Of a stretch of DNA of 64,000 nucleotides, positions 36,830 through 44,266 are shown one piece after another. The notes below the pieces were generated by a model. The model searched no databases, was not told where the DNA came from, and worked only from the letters and a program-made list of their open reading frames with translations. Each line of letters starts with the position of its first letter. Position 1 is the stretch's first letter. The stretch is from an uncultured Granulosicoccaceae bacterium (lineage in GTDB: Bacteria > Pseudomonadota > Gammaproteobacteria > Granulosicoccales > Granulosicoccaceae). A program made the translations under genes and the position numbers. The stretch covers positions 44,884 to 108,883 of the forward strand of contig CALGLE010000049.1 in the NCBI GenBank assembly GCA_937930305.1, written 5' to 3'.

Positions 36830-37492
36830 GTGAGTGAAGTGTGTAGTCGATTGGCCAATGTAAATTTTTTCTCATCGTTTCCAGACAAGGCACTTGAGCA
36901 GATCGAGCGAGCGGCCACTTTAAGGAAGTTTCGCAAGAACACGCACATCATTACCACGGGTGAGGAAAGCCACGCCTGTTACGTATTGATTTCAGGTTCG
37001 GCTGTGGTATTCACTGAAGATGAAGATGGGGAAGAATTTATTCATCAGTCTTTGAATGTTGGCGATTGTTTTGGTGAGCTAGGTGTGCTGGATGGTAAGT
37101 CGAGAACCGCCAATGTCATGACAACCGATCAGAGCGAATGTTTGGTGATTCCAAAAGACGTTCTGCTGCGCGCTTTAGTTGATGACAAGTCAGCTTCCAT
37201 GGATGTGATTAAGTCATTGATTGGCAGAATTCGGGTGATGACCGAAGACGTGAGTAGCTTAGCTTTATTGGATGTTTATGGGCGTATAGCTCGGATACTC
37301 GACGGTGAATCGGTGGAGCAAGCCGATGGCACCAAACTACTACCAAGAATGACCCACCAGGAATTGGCCAAGCGTGTAGGTTCGAGTCGAGAGATGGTCA
37401 GTAAAATATTAAAAGATCTACGAATAGGTGGCTACGTATCGGTTGAGAATCATCGAATTCGCCTGGTGAAAGCGTTACCGAGCAATTGGTAG
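36830..37492 (+). CDS. Crp/Fnr-family cyclic-nucleotide-responsive regulator
   Basis: 220 residues from GTG 36830 with GGAG upstream. Seen: cyclic-nucleotide-binding domain (about 10-125) with FGELGVLDGKSRTANV, which matches the phosphate-binding cassette of Crp (GEL...R.A.V); a long linking helix; and a C-terminal HTH (THQELAKRVGSSREMVSKIL) close to the Crp recognition helix pattern. No Fnr-type N-terminal Cys cluster. The cassette strongly suggests cAMP (or cGMP) binding. It sits 28 bases after the heme lipoprotein gene and 29 before a nucleotide cyclase gene. Inference: local regulator of this gene run. Confidence 0.9.
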   Translation: MSEVCSRLANVNFFSSFPDKALEQIERAATLRKFRKNTHIITTGEESHACYVLISGSAVVFTEDEDGEEFIHQSLNVGDCFGELGVLDGKSRTANVMTTDQSECLVIPKDVLLRALVDDKSASMDVIKSLIGRIRVMTEDVSSLALLDVYGRIARILDGESVEQADGTKLLPRMTHQELAKRVGSSREMVSKILKDLRIGGYVSVENHRIRLVKALPSNW

Positions 37493-37521
37493 GCGTGCGA
37501 TTGCATGCGGTGCAATAAACC

Positions 37522-38406
37522 ATGACGCAACTGACCATTCTTTTTGCTGATCTAGCGAATAGCACTCGACTGTATCAAGAAGAAGGGGATGTGCAGGCGC
37601 ATAAGTTGATTGCCGACAGCCTTGAATTAATGCGAGAAGCAATAGAGAAGCATGATGGGACGCTGCTTCGTACCGTCGGTGACGCCGCTCTTGCCAGTTT
37701 TAATTCCGTAGCAGAAGCCTGTACCGCGTCGTGCGAAATTCAACGCATGCACGAATCCACGCCGCTATCACTGCGTGTCGGTTTTCATGTGGGTGATGTT
37801 ATTCCTGACAGCGGAGACATCTACGGTAACGCAGTCAATCTTGCCGCACGGGTGGCCTCGTTTGCCAACGCCGGTGAAATTTACACCACCTACGAATCCT
37901 TCGGTCAATTACCCGTACCGTTACGATCGGGCATTGAATACTTAGATAAAGTGGCGTTCAAAGGCATTGAAGACCCGATTCAAATCTATCGGGTAAATTG
38001 GTCCGAAATGGACGACGCCACTCAAATTCGATCAAGAACCAGCATTACTCAAGAGAGCTTGACCGATCAGGTGTTAGAACTGGCCGTGGGTGCTAAAAAA
38101 CTGTTCATTCACGACAAAGTCACGCGTTTATCGATGGGCCGAGAAATGGATAACGATTTCATTATCAATCACGAAAGCACATCCAGGCACCATGCGGTCA
38201 TCGAACAAGTACGCGGACGCTTTGTGTTGCGTGACACCAGCACCAATGGTTGCTACTTATCTATCGGTGGAAGTAAATCGATTTTTCTACGACGAGAAGA
38301 AGCCTCTTTGGCAACCTACGGAAACATTGGTTTAGGTTGGAAGCCAGAAGAGGGCAGTCAGTTTAATTTAAGTTATCGGGTTCTTCCTCGCGGGAACATG
38401 GGTTAA
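37522..38406 (+). CDS. Class III nucleotide cyclase with C-terminal FHA domain
   Basis: 294 residues, soluble, no membrane segment. Seen: N-terminal class III catalytic domain (about 1-165) with both metal-binding aspartates (LFADLANST and TVGDAALASF), LRVGFHVGDVIPDSGDIYGN and AVNLAARVA; then an FHA domain (about 190-285) with LSMGREMDNDFIINHESTSR-HHAVIE and DTSTNGCYLSI. Known: these cyclases make cAMP, and FHA domains bind phospho-threonine. Inference: cAMP synthesis is tuned by a phosphoprotein and read by the adjacent Crp-type regulator. cGMP as product cannot be excluded from sequence alone. Confidence 0.88.
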   Translation: MTQLTILFADLANSTRLYQEEGDVQAHKLIADSLELMREAIEKHDGTLLRTVGDAALASFNSVAEACTASCEIQRMHESTPLSLRVGFHVGDVIPDSGDIYGNAVNLAARVASFANAGEIYTTYESFGQLPVPLRSGIEYLDKVAFKGIEDPIQIYRVNWSEMDDATQIRSRTSITQESLTDQVLELAVGAKKLFIHDKVTRLSMGREMDNDFIINHESTSRHHAVIEQVRGRFVLRDTSTNGCYLSIGGSKSIFLRREEASLATYGNIGLGWKPEEGSQFNLSYRVLPRGNMG

Positions 38407-38699
38407 ACAGGCGCTATTCCTAGATTCGTCATCGACATATGTGCCCAAGTGATTTGAACCGTACGATTAGTCGAATGTGTGGTTAAGGAGCGTACTTAAG
38501 TCGTCAAGGCTTGCCTATCCTTTCCTATAAAGCGCTAACTTAGACTTTCGTTAGTTGTGAAAATATCACTTCCCTTCCCAGTAAAAGTGCCCGAAACTGT
38601 GTGGCGAATTATTCGACAATCGTGTGAAATCGGCGGTTGTTTGCTTTGTTTGTAAGCCGGTTGTTGTCACTATTTACTCATTCATACAAGGAAAGAAAA
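38407..38699. other. Non-coding leader before the NP-repeat lipoprotein
   Basis: About 290 bases with no convincing gene. It contains one inverted repeat GTGA-N5-TCAC (38557-38569) and scattered AT-rich promoter-like words. An open frame from 38637 merely extends the lipoprotein leftward and lacks a ribosome site. Confidence 0.5.
38557..38569. promoter_or_regulatory. GTGA-N5-TCAC inverted repeat, possible Crp-like operator
   Basis: GTGAAAATATCAC has the half-sites used by Crp but a five-base spacer in place of six. It lies about 130 bases upstream of the lipoprotein at 38700 and about 150 bases after the Crp/cyclase pair. Tentative, since the spacer is non-standard. Confidence 0.25.
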
Positions 38700-39707
38700 A
38701 TGTTCGCTAGATACAGAGGTTTTGCGACGACTTTGATTGTCGCAATTGCATTGTCTGTTGCAGGTTGCTCAAGCGGAGATGATCCGGAAAACCCGAACCC
38801 GAACCCGAACCCGAATCCGAATCCGAATCCGAATCCGAATCCGAATCCTGAACCGGATCCTGAACCGGATCCAAATGCTCCAACTTTGTCGTCCGGCTCG
38901 GATTTACCGTTAATTGTGAACCCTGCTGAGTGCGGATCGCTACCCATATCAGATGTTGCCTTCAGTAACGTAGAGGCGTCTCCCGGAAGCATGCAGTTAG
39001 GAGAGGTATTTGAAGGATTAGTAGATCCAGCTTCAGCAACAAATCAAGCAAACTATTGGACAATTGATTTACCCGCTGGTGACTATGGGCTTGTTCTGGA
39101 ATCTAACACCTCGAGCCGTTTCGCAAGCAATATCGGGCTTAATGCCATTGCCAGTGTGGATGGAGAAGATGCTGTCAGGCTAGGTGGCCGTAATGATATT
39201 GAGTGGCGCTCAAGAAGCTACTTTAGATTCCAAACAGTTCGCGGTGCCACCATTAACTTAGAGATCAATCCTGGGTTCCGCGCTGAGGAATACCGACTAG
39301 GCGTGTTTGCAAATGGTGCTCCTGTTCCATCACCTTGGTTTAAAGAATGCCCGACCTTGGAAACAATTGCTGCCGGGGATACCAAATCTTTTGATTTCCT
39401 CCCCACTGGCGAAGCAGGCGAAGGCATTGTGTGGTACGAAATGGATCTCGCAGTTGGAAGATACGATGTTACTTTCACAATGAACTACCCCGATGGTGGC
39501 AGTTCGAACATCCAGGGTGGTGTGCGAACCTATGACCAGTACGCGCAAGATAGTCGGGACCGAGGAGTCATTGGCCTTAACGAGATTAATTCTATGTTTA
39601 CCGCTGAGGGTGAAATCGTTGTTACTGAGCCATCAAAGTATTGGATGCGAGTCTTTAACAGCTTCAATAAACCCGGTGTTGGCACAATTTCGTTAGTCGA
39701 GGAGTAG
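38700..39707 (+). CDS. Lipoprotein with Asn-Pro repeat linker (paralogue A)
   Basis: 335 residues from ATG 38700, preceded by AGGAAAG. Seen: lipobox VAGC near residue 23, then a linker of ten NP dipeptides followed by EPDP units, then a beta-rich domain with two halves: NYWTIDLPAGDYGLVLESN, SYFRFQTVRGATINLEINPG, EEYRLGVFANGAPVPSPWF, and a second YDVTFTMNYPDGG-like half. The folded part is homologous to the protein encoded at 41291-42379 (YWSINLEPGIYHLLLEN; EDYVMGIFRNGFPVASPYF). The domain resembles pre-peptidase/jelly-roll modules on extracellular proteins. No function recognised. Confidence 0.72.
   Translation: MFARYRGFATTLIVAIALSVAGCSSGDDPENPNPNPNPNPNPNPNPNPNPEPDPEPDPNAPTLSSGSDLPLIVNPAECGSLPISDVAFSNVEASPGSMQLGEVFEGLVDPASATNQANYWTIDLPAGDYGLVLESNTSSRFASNIGLNAIASVDGEDAVRLGGRNDIEWRSRSYFRFQTVRGATINLEINPGFRAEEYRLGVFANGAPVPSPWFKECPTLETIAAGDTKSFDFLPTGEAGEGIVWYEMDLAVGRYDVTFTMNYPDGGSSNIQGGVRTYDQYAQDSRDRGVIGLNEINSMFTAEGEIVVTEPSKYWMRVFNSFNKPGVGTISLVEE
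38789..38872 (+). repeat. Hexanucleotide repeat encoding (Asn-Pro)n
   Basis: Roughly ten tandem copies of AAYCCG, then GAACCGGATCCT units, encode the NP/EP/DP linker. Because the unit is six bases, slippage would change linker length in steps of two residues without breaking the frame. Confidence 0.85.
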
Positions 39708-39737
39708 CTCGTTACGATGGATGTGGCCGTCTCTTCT

Positions 39738-41060
39738 CTATGGAGGAGGCGGCAACTTCGAAGTCCGATAATGAATCGCATCCACCGCAATCCCATAATC
39801 CATTACGTCCCCATTCCACTGCCAGCCCAGCCCCACGCTTTGTGGCAACGCACCGTCCGACTCACGCCAGTCCGTACTAGGATCAATCCAAGATCCATCG
39901 GGTTGATAAAACGATAACTGACCCGTTTCAGCGTGACGTTCCATTCGATAACCCCCTTCATGTAAGCAGGTGTGATGGTGATGACATAGCAGCACCAAGT
40001 TATCTAGCGCCGTATCACCGCCATTTGACCAATGCACAATGTGGTGCGCATCCAAATGCTTATCGCAACCACAGCCTGGGAATTGGCAATGCCCATCTCG
40101 TATGGCCAATGCACGTTGAATAGCCGTGGGAATCGCGCGAGAGCTGCGACCAATACTCAACGGTTCTGAGCCTTTGGTGACAGCCGTGACGAGTTTGCTG
40201 CAACAACTGATTCGTCGCGCTGTTTCTACAGGTAAACCCACTTGATTTTCAATATAACAATCGGGTTTACCTGCAGGTTGGGATGGAGAGGTTTCAGCCA
40301 AAACATCATGTCCAACATGAACCACCACTTGATAACGATCGCCCGTATTCGCTGAAGTTTTACTGTTTTGCAGTGAGCTTTCAGCAATACGTTCCAGTGC
40401 ATCGGCACGACGATGTGTGGCGGACACCCCCGCGGGGGTGTTTTCAGTTTCTTCGCGGCCCATATCGTCAACGGCACACTCTAATGCTTTGAGGAAAACT
40501 GCGCCTTGCTCTGCGGGTAATCGTGCTCGGATAACCAAGCACCCTTGGTCGTCCCAATAGGTACTGAGTTCGCGACTGTCTAAGTGGTGTTGAACAGCGG
40601 GTGTGTTGGGGTCTATCGGATCTGGGGAGTAAATCGGATCGGGGTTTACAAATTGCCGGCGATACAGCCGCACGGTTCGATCCAAATGTTGGGCGCTGCC
40701 ATAACGGGCATAAGATAAAAGGCAGGATTCATTGTCGGTGTTGGCAACACGAGTGATGGCGCGAGCTTTTGAATAGCTGAGTTGACCTGTTGCAAACGCC
40801 TTTCGTGTTTTGGGCAATTCTTGCAGCGCATGAGCCACTCGCAGTTTTTCACGGGCGGCATTTAACGACAAACCGCAACGCCAATTCAACCAATGTGCGC
40901 AGCTGCGACTGCCTTCGATGCCCCACACTCGGCGCTTATCAAATTCAGCAATGAGCATTAATTGCTCGAAGGTAGCGGCGTTGATTCTGGCGCTTAGGCT
41001 GGTGAGTGAGTCAACGAGTTCATCGTTGGAGATGGCATCAAAATCAGGGGTGGCGTCCAT
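39738..41060 (-). CDS. DUF222-HNH endonuclease (13E12 repeat family)
   Basis: 440 residues, ATG with AAGGA upstream. Seen: N-terminal DUF222 helical region (about 10-270; AEFDKRRVWGIEG, HWLNWRCGLSLNAAREKLRV) and a C-terminal HNH nuclease domain (RDGHCQFPGCGCDKHLDAHH, then WSNGGDTALDNLVLLCHHHH and CLHEGG), with intact His and Cys ligands. Known: a widespread multi-copy family, commonest in actinobacteria, suspected to be mobile; natural role unknown. It sits between two convergent paralogous lipoprotein genes, 31 bases from one of them, and contains one copy of an 18-base palindrome. Confidence 0.88.
   Translation of the reverse strand: MDATPDFDAISNDELVDSLTSLSARINAATFEQLMLIAEFDKRRVWGIEGSRSCAHWLNWRCGLSLNAAREKLRVAHALQELPKTRKAFATGQLSYSKARAITRVANTDNESCLLSYARYGSAQHLDRTVRLYRRQFVNPDPIYSPDPIDPNTPAVQHHLDSRELSTYWDDQGCLVIRARLPAEQGAVFLKALECAVDDMGREETENTPAGVSATHRRADALERIAESSLQNSKTSANTGDRYQVVVHVGHDVLAETSPSQPAGKPDCYIENQVGLPVETARRISCCSKLVTAVTKGSEPLSIGRSSRAIPTAIQRALAIRDGHCQFPGCGCDKHLDAHHIVHWSNGGDTALDNLVLLCHHHHTCLHEGGYRMERHAETGQLSFYQPDGSWIDPSTDWRESDGALPQSVGLGWQWNGDVMDYGIAVDAIHYRTSKLPPPP
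40424..40441. repeat. Perfect 18-bp palindrome, copy 1 (inside the HNH gene)
   Basis: ACACCCCCGCGGGGGTGT, self-complementary over all 18 bases, within the coding frame of the DUF222-HNH gene (it encodes part of NTPAGVS). An identical copy occurs at 41158-41175, about 730 bases away and just upstream of the same gene. Confidence 0.9.
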
Positions 41061-41157
41061 GCGGTTTCCTTATTGATTTCAGGGGTTTATCTTAACTTTT
41101 CTGCGCCAGAAAGTCAATAAAATGTCGCCTAAAGAGTAACGTTTTTGGGTGTAAAAA

Positions 41158-41175
41158 ACACCCCCGCGGGGGTGT
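41158..41175. repeat. Perfect 18-bp palindrome, copy 2 (upstream of the HNH gene)
   Basis: Same sequence as copy 1 and extended to 20 bases by flanking A/T. It lies between the HNH gene start (98 bases away) and the terminator of the lipoprotein gene read from 42379. It could add termination, act as an operator, or be a nuclease target. Confidence 0.9.
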
Positions 41176-41211
41176 TCCAAATTTTGCAGAATCGGCCCCT
41201 GATTAACACTC

Positions 41212-41249
41212 ATAAAAAAACCAGCGGAAGCTATAAGCAACCGCTGGTT
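41212..41249 (-). terminator. Rho-independent terminator of the lipoprotein gene at 41291-42379
   Basis: On the minus strand a nine-base stem AACCAGCGG/CCGCTGGTT (41241-41249 with 41219-41227) around a 13-base loop is followed directly by a run of seven T. It lies 42 bases past the stop codon, a textbook arrangement, and separates the lipoprotein transcript from the HNH gene. Confidence 0.9.
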
Positions 41250-41290
41250 CAGTCTTACAGAATACTTACGAAATAAATCTTCCTCTACAA

Positions 41291-42379
41291 CTACAACTGA
41301 GACATCGTCACTGTCATATCGTAATCCCAGGCGGCGTCTACCACTCGAAACCAAACAACGTCTTGAGGGTCTGGTGATTGATATTCTGCGGTGCCTTCAT
41401 ACATGGTGGCAGGATTTTCGAATACAGCGATTAGCCTCTCACCACGAGTTTCACCGCCAAAGCGATCGTAAGACACAATTTCAAAGTCTATGTATCTAGC
41501 GTCGTCGGGGTCTACTGCATTGGCTGTTAGAGAAAAGACGTAATCTGCAACTCCGACTGAAGCGGCTAACCATATTTCAGGGCTGACATCCGCGTTATCA
41601 GCAAGCAATCGAAACGCCGTTGTGGTGTCTGGAGACAGTGTGATTATTTCTGGGCAATTTGAAAAGTATGGTGATGCAACGGGAAAGCCATTGCGGAAGA
41701 TCCCCATGACGTAGTCTTCTTGACCGTAGTAGGGATCAATACTAAAGATCACCGTTCGTGCCTCTTCTATTGTAAATGTCTCGTACGACCTCATTCTGCG
41801 GTCAGCGGTAGATGCCCCAATATATCTTGATATTTCGTCCCCGTTCGAATCGACCTCGTTTATTTCTAAACCCAAGGAGGCTCTTGAACCATCAGCGGAC
41901 TCATTCTCCAATAGCAGATGGTAAATACCAGGCTCTAAATTTATCGACCAATAATGCTTAGCATTAGAAATGGAATCGGAATTAAGACGTCCACCGACTA
42001 AAGTTTCCAATATAAAAGCACTGGCGGTTGATGCGCTACCACCGGGGGCTGTGTCTTCTTTTGCAGGTGCTGCATCGCACGTTGTTTGAACAAAAATTGG
42101 CGTGACGGCTAGGTCAATACCTGGTGGAGGTGAAGGTATTTCACCTAGTACTGGCGTTGCTGGGTCAACAGGATCTACTGGTTCTGTGGGTTCTGTGGGT
42201 TCTGTGGGTTCACCTGGATCTACGGGTTCAACAGGTTCCACCTCTCCTCCGGGTTCCTCTGGATTAGTTACTACTTCAACTATTTCCTCGATAGTTTCCT
42301 TCGAACCAGAATCACATGCGGCCAGTGTGGCTGCAAATGAAATTGCTATCACGCTTTTATAAAATAGGTATCGAGCCAT
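41291..42379 (-). CDS. Lipoprotein with Pro/Glu/Thr repeat linker (paralogue B)
   Basis: 362 residues from ATG 42379 with AAGGAG upstream (an in-frame start at 42403 lies before that site). Seen: lipobox LAAC near residue 18, an acidic EIVEVV segment, a Pro repeat (EPVDPGEPTEPTEPTEPVDP), then the same beta domain as the protein at 38700-39707, with YWSINLEPGIYHLLLENESA, FSIDPYYGQEDYVMGIFRNG and a later VADYVFSLTANAVD half. A strong terminator follows. The two genes point toward each other with an HNH gene between. Function unknown; secreted or surface location inferred. Confidence 0.75.
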   Translation of the reverse strand: MARYLFYKSVIAISFAATLAACDSGSKETIEEIVEVVTNPEEPGGEVEPVEPVDPGEPTEPTEPTEPVDPVDPATPVLGEIPSPPPGIDLAVTPIFVQTTCDAAPAKEDTAPGGSASTASAFILETLVGGRLNSDSISNAKHYWSINLEPGIYHLLLENESADGSRASLGLEINEVDSNGDEISRYIGASTADRRMRSYETFTIEEARTVIFSIDPYYGQEDYVMGIFRNGFPVASPYFSNCPEIITLSPDTTTAFRLLADNADVSPEIWLAASVGVADYVFSLTANAVDPDDARYIDFEIVSYDRFGGETRGERLIAVFENPATMYEGTAEYQSPDPQDVVWFRVVDAAWDYDMTVTMSQL

Positions 42380-42702
42380 GTAAATCTCCTTGCTAAGTGT
42401 CACTTATTTAATCGGTTTTACTACTCCATAATTCTGGCTTGTACCGTTTCGTAGAGACGTAACTTTGCACAGCTTTGGAGTGAATTAACTACAGACATAA
42501 TTGAGATTGCATCAATGATGGGGATGGTATCAGTCGGTTGTTGAAAGTCGAAGGGATCACGACTAGGAATTAGGATTGGTTTTTAGCTAAACCTATTCTT
42601 AGGTTGCAGTGTTTTTGTTTTTAATTAGATAAATGACTAAATGTAATGTTGATTGATGCGTTAGTTTATTTGTACTAGCTAAACCAATGGATAAGAAAAA
42701 AA
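42380..42702. other. Intergenic region between lipoprotein B and maf
   Basis: About 320 AT-rich bases. It must hold the promoter of the leftward lipoprotein gene and the 3' end of the maf message. I see no gene, RNA or clear hairpin. Confidence 0.5.
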
Positions 42703-43320
42703 CTAAGGAATTTGAAAACCACTTTCACGCAATCCTTTTGCAACTGCAATTAACGGTAATCCAATTAGTGCGGTTGGATCTTTAGTTCTTACGGTGTTAA
42801 ACAAACTGATGCCAAGTGTTTCAACTTTAAATGCGCCGGCGCAATCCAGTGGTTGATCAACTTCGATGTATCTTTGAATTTCAGGTTCAGTTAAATCACT
42901 GCGTAGGTCGACTTGGGTCAGATCGGTGTGTTCCATTAAACAAGTGTATTTAGTTTTTGCGGATGCATTTTCATCGGTGACGACGATGCATACGGCGGTA
43001 TGAAAATCCACGGTTTTGCCACGCAGCGCCATGAGTGTACTCAGGGCATTGGTCGCGGTTCCTGGTTTGTCAAAAATCTGGTGTTCGCAGGCGGCGACTT
43101 GGTCTGAGCCGATAAGAATGGCATTGGGAAATTGGGTGGCGAGTGCTGAGGCTTTGGCTTTGGCTAATCGAGCTGCCCTGTTTGCTGGGAGTTCGCCAGT
43201 AATATGTTCCTCGGTCACCTGGGGGGATGCGGTCTCGAAGGGCACATTCAGACGACGCAGCAGGTCTGCTCGGTAGGTGGAGGTTGAGGCCAGGATGAGG
43301 GTTTTGGTGTTGGCGGTCAT
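42703..43320 (-). CDS. yceF: Maf-family nucleotide pyrophosphatase, YceF type
   Basis: 205 residues. Seen: LILASTSTYRADLLRRLNVPFE at the start (signature with the conserved S and R), IGSDQVAACEHQIFDKPGT with the catalytic Asp region, and the C-terminal GLPLIAVAKGLRESGF. The DQV/FDKPG wording is closer to E. coli YceF than to Maf/YhdE. Known: YceF hydrolyses 7-methyl-GTP and related modified nucleotides, cleaning the nucleotide pool. It is divergent from yceD, the same neighbourhood as in many gammaproteobacteria. Confidence 0.92.
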   Translation of the reverse strand: MTANTKTLILASTSTYRADLLRRLNVPFETASPQVTEEHITGELPANRAARLAKAKASALATQFPNAILIGSDQVAACEHQIFDKPGTATNALSTLMALRGKTVDFHTAVCIVVTDENASAKTKYTCLMEHTDLTQVDLRSDLTEPEIQRYIEVDQPLDCAGAFKVETLGISLFNTVRTKDPTALIGLPLIAVAKGLRESGFQIP

Positions 43321-43523
43321 TCGTGCATTGTGTCATTCTCGAATTGCTTTAATAATTCGTGCTGACTCGTCGGTGGATGTGATGGCGCAGAAAATCTGTC
43401 GGTTGTTGTGATAAGTACCTGAATAGATTAAATTTTAACCAGCACCTATCTTGCGGAACGGCTGTGTTGAATCAGGGGTAACACCTTGATTCTCACTAAC
43501 ATATCCATTATCATTCGACGGTT

Positions 43524-44039
43524 ATGGTCAAGCGTGCTCCGAGCCGATTCAACCCGGATGTTTTGGCGCGTGAAGCATGTCGCTTCGAAGCCGAACTGCC
43601 GATCTCCCAGTTTCCCCGATTAGCTGAGCAGCTGTTCAGTACGGATGGGTCTGTGGTGGCGACATTTGGTGTCAATGAGAGAAAGGATCACACGGTGATT
43701 CGAGGCTCATTGTCGTTCGATGCAACTCTGCAGTGCCAGCGATGTGTGGAATCGTTTGTAATGCCTATTCAGGCCGACTTCGAGTTGGTTTGTGTGGCGT
43801 CGCAGGCCGAAGCCGACGCATTGCCGGATGCGCTTGATCCTGTAGTACTTGATGACAATGGACAACTGCACCTTGTTGACTTGCTGGAAGACGATGCTTT
43901 GCTTCAACTTCCTGACATCCCAAAGCACGAAGACCATGAGTCGTGCCAACCGGGTGAGCAAAGTTTTGGTGATGTGCAAGAGGCCACTGCTGCTGATAAG
44001 TCGAATCCGTTCGGCGTACTGAAAGATTTGAAATACTAA
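43524..44039 (+). CDS. yceD: YceD/DUF177 family protein
   Basis: 171 residues. Seen: RFNPDVLAREACRFEAELPI start, CQRC in the centre (DATLQCQRCVESFVMPIQA), DDNGQLHLVDLLEDDALLQLP, and a C-terminal NPFGVLKDLKY, all typical. Known: bacterial homologue of a factor needed for 23S rRNA accumulation in plants; nearly always precedes rpmF. The rpmF start is 12 bases after its stop. Confidence 0.92.
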   Translation: MVKRAPSRFNPDVLAREACRFEAELPISQFPRLAEQLFSTDGSVVATFGVNERKDHTVIRGSLSFDATLQCQRCVESFVMPIQADFELVCVASQAEADALPDALDPVVLDDNGQLHLVDLLEDDALLQLPDIPKHEDHESCQPGEQSFGDVQEATAADKSNPFGVLKDLKY

Positions 44040-44051
44040 GAGAGCTCTAAC

Positions 44052-44252
44052 ATGGCCGTCCAAAAAAGCCGTAAAACGCCATCACGTCGTGGCATGCGTC
44101 GTTCGCATGACAGTTTGAAGAATCCCACACTGGCAACGGATCCTACCACCGGTGAATTGCATCGCCGTCACCACGTAACAGCCGATGGCTTCTACCGTGG
44201 CAAGCAGGTTGTGCAGCAGGTAGAAGAAATTGATGAGGACGACGACGAGTAA
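44052..44252 (+). CDS. rpmF: 50S ribosomal protein L32
   Basis: 66 residues. Seen: [20 protein letters not shown] and [20 protein letters not shown], diagnostic of L32. No zinc-binding Cys pair, so the cysteine-free form common in gammaproteobacteria. Ends in an acidic tail (EEIDEDDDE). Between yceD and plsX, the conserved order. Confidence 0.97.
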   Translation: MAVQKSRKTPSRRGMRRSHDSLKNPTLATDPTTGELHRRHHVTADGFYRGKQVVQQVEEIDEDDDE

Positions 44253-44266
44253 GTATCTCGTCGCCA

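Noticed and set aside
38637..38699. N-terminal extension of the NP-repeat lipoprotein
   Set aside because: It precedes the AGGAAAG site and would place 21 residues before a well-formed lipoprotein signal.
42102..42362. Plus-strand open frame with Gly-Ser-Thr repeats
   Set aside because: It is the antisense of the Pro/Glu/Thr linker of the lipoprotein at 41291-42379, which has a good ribosome site and lipobox.
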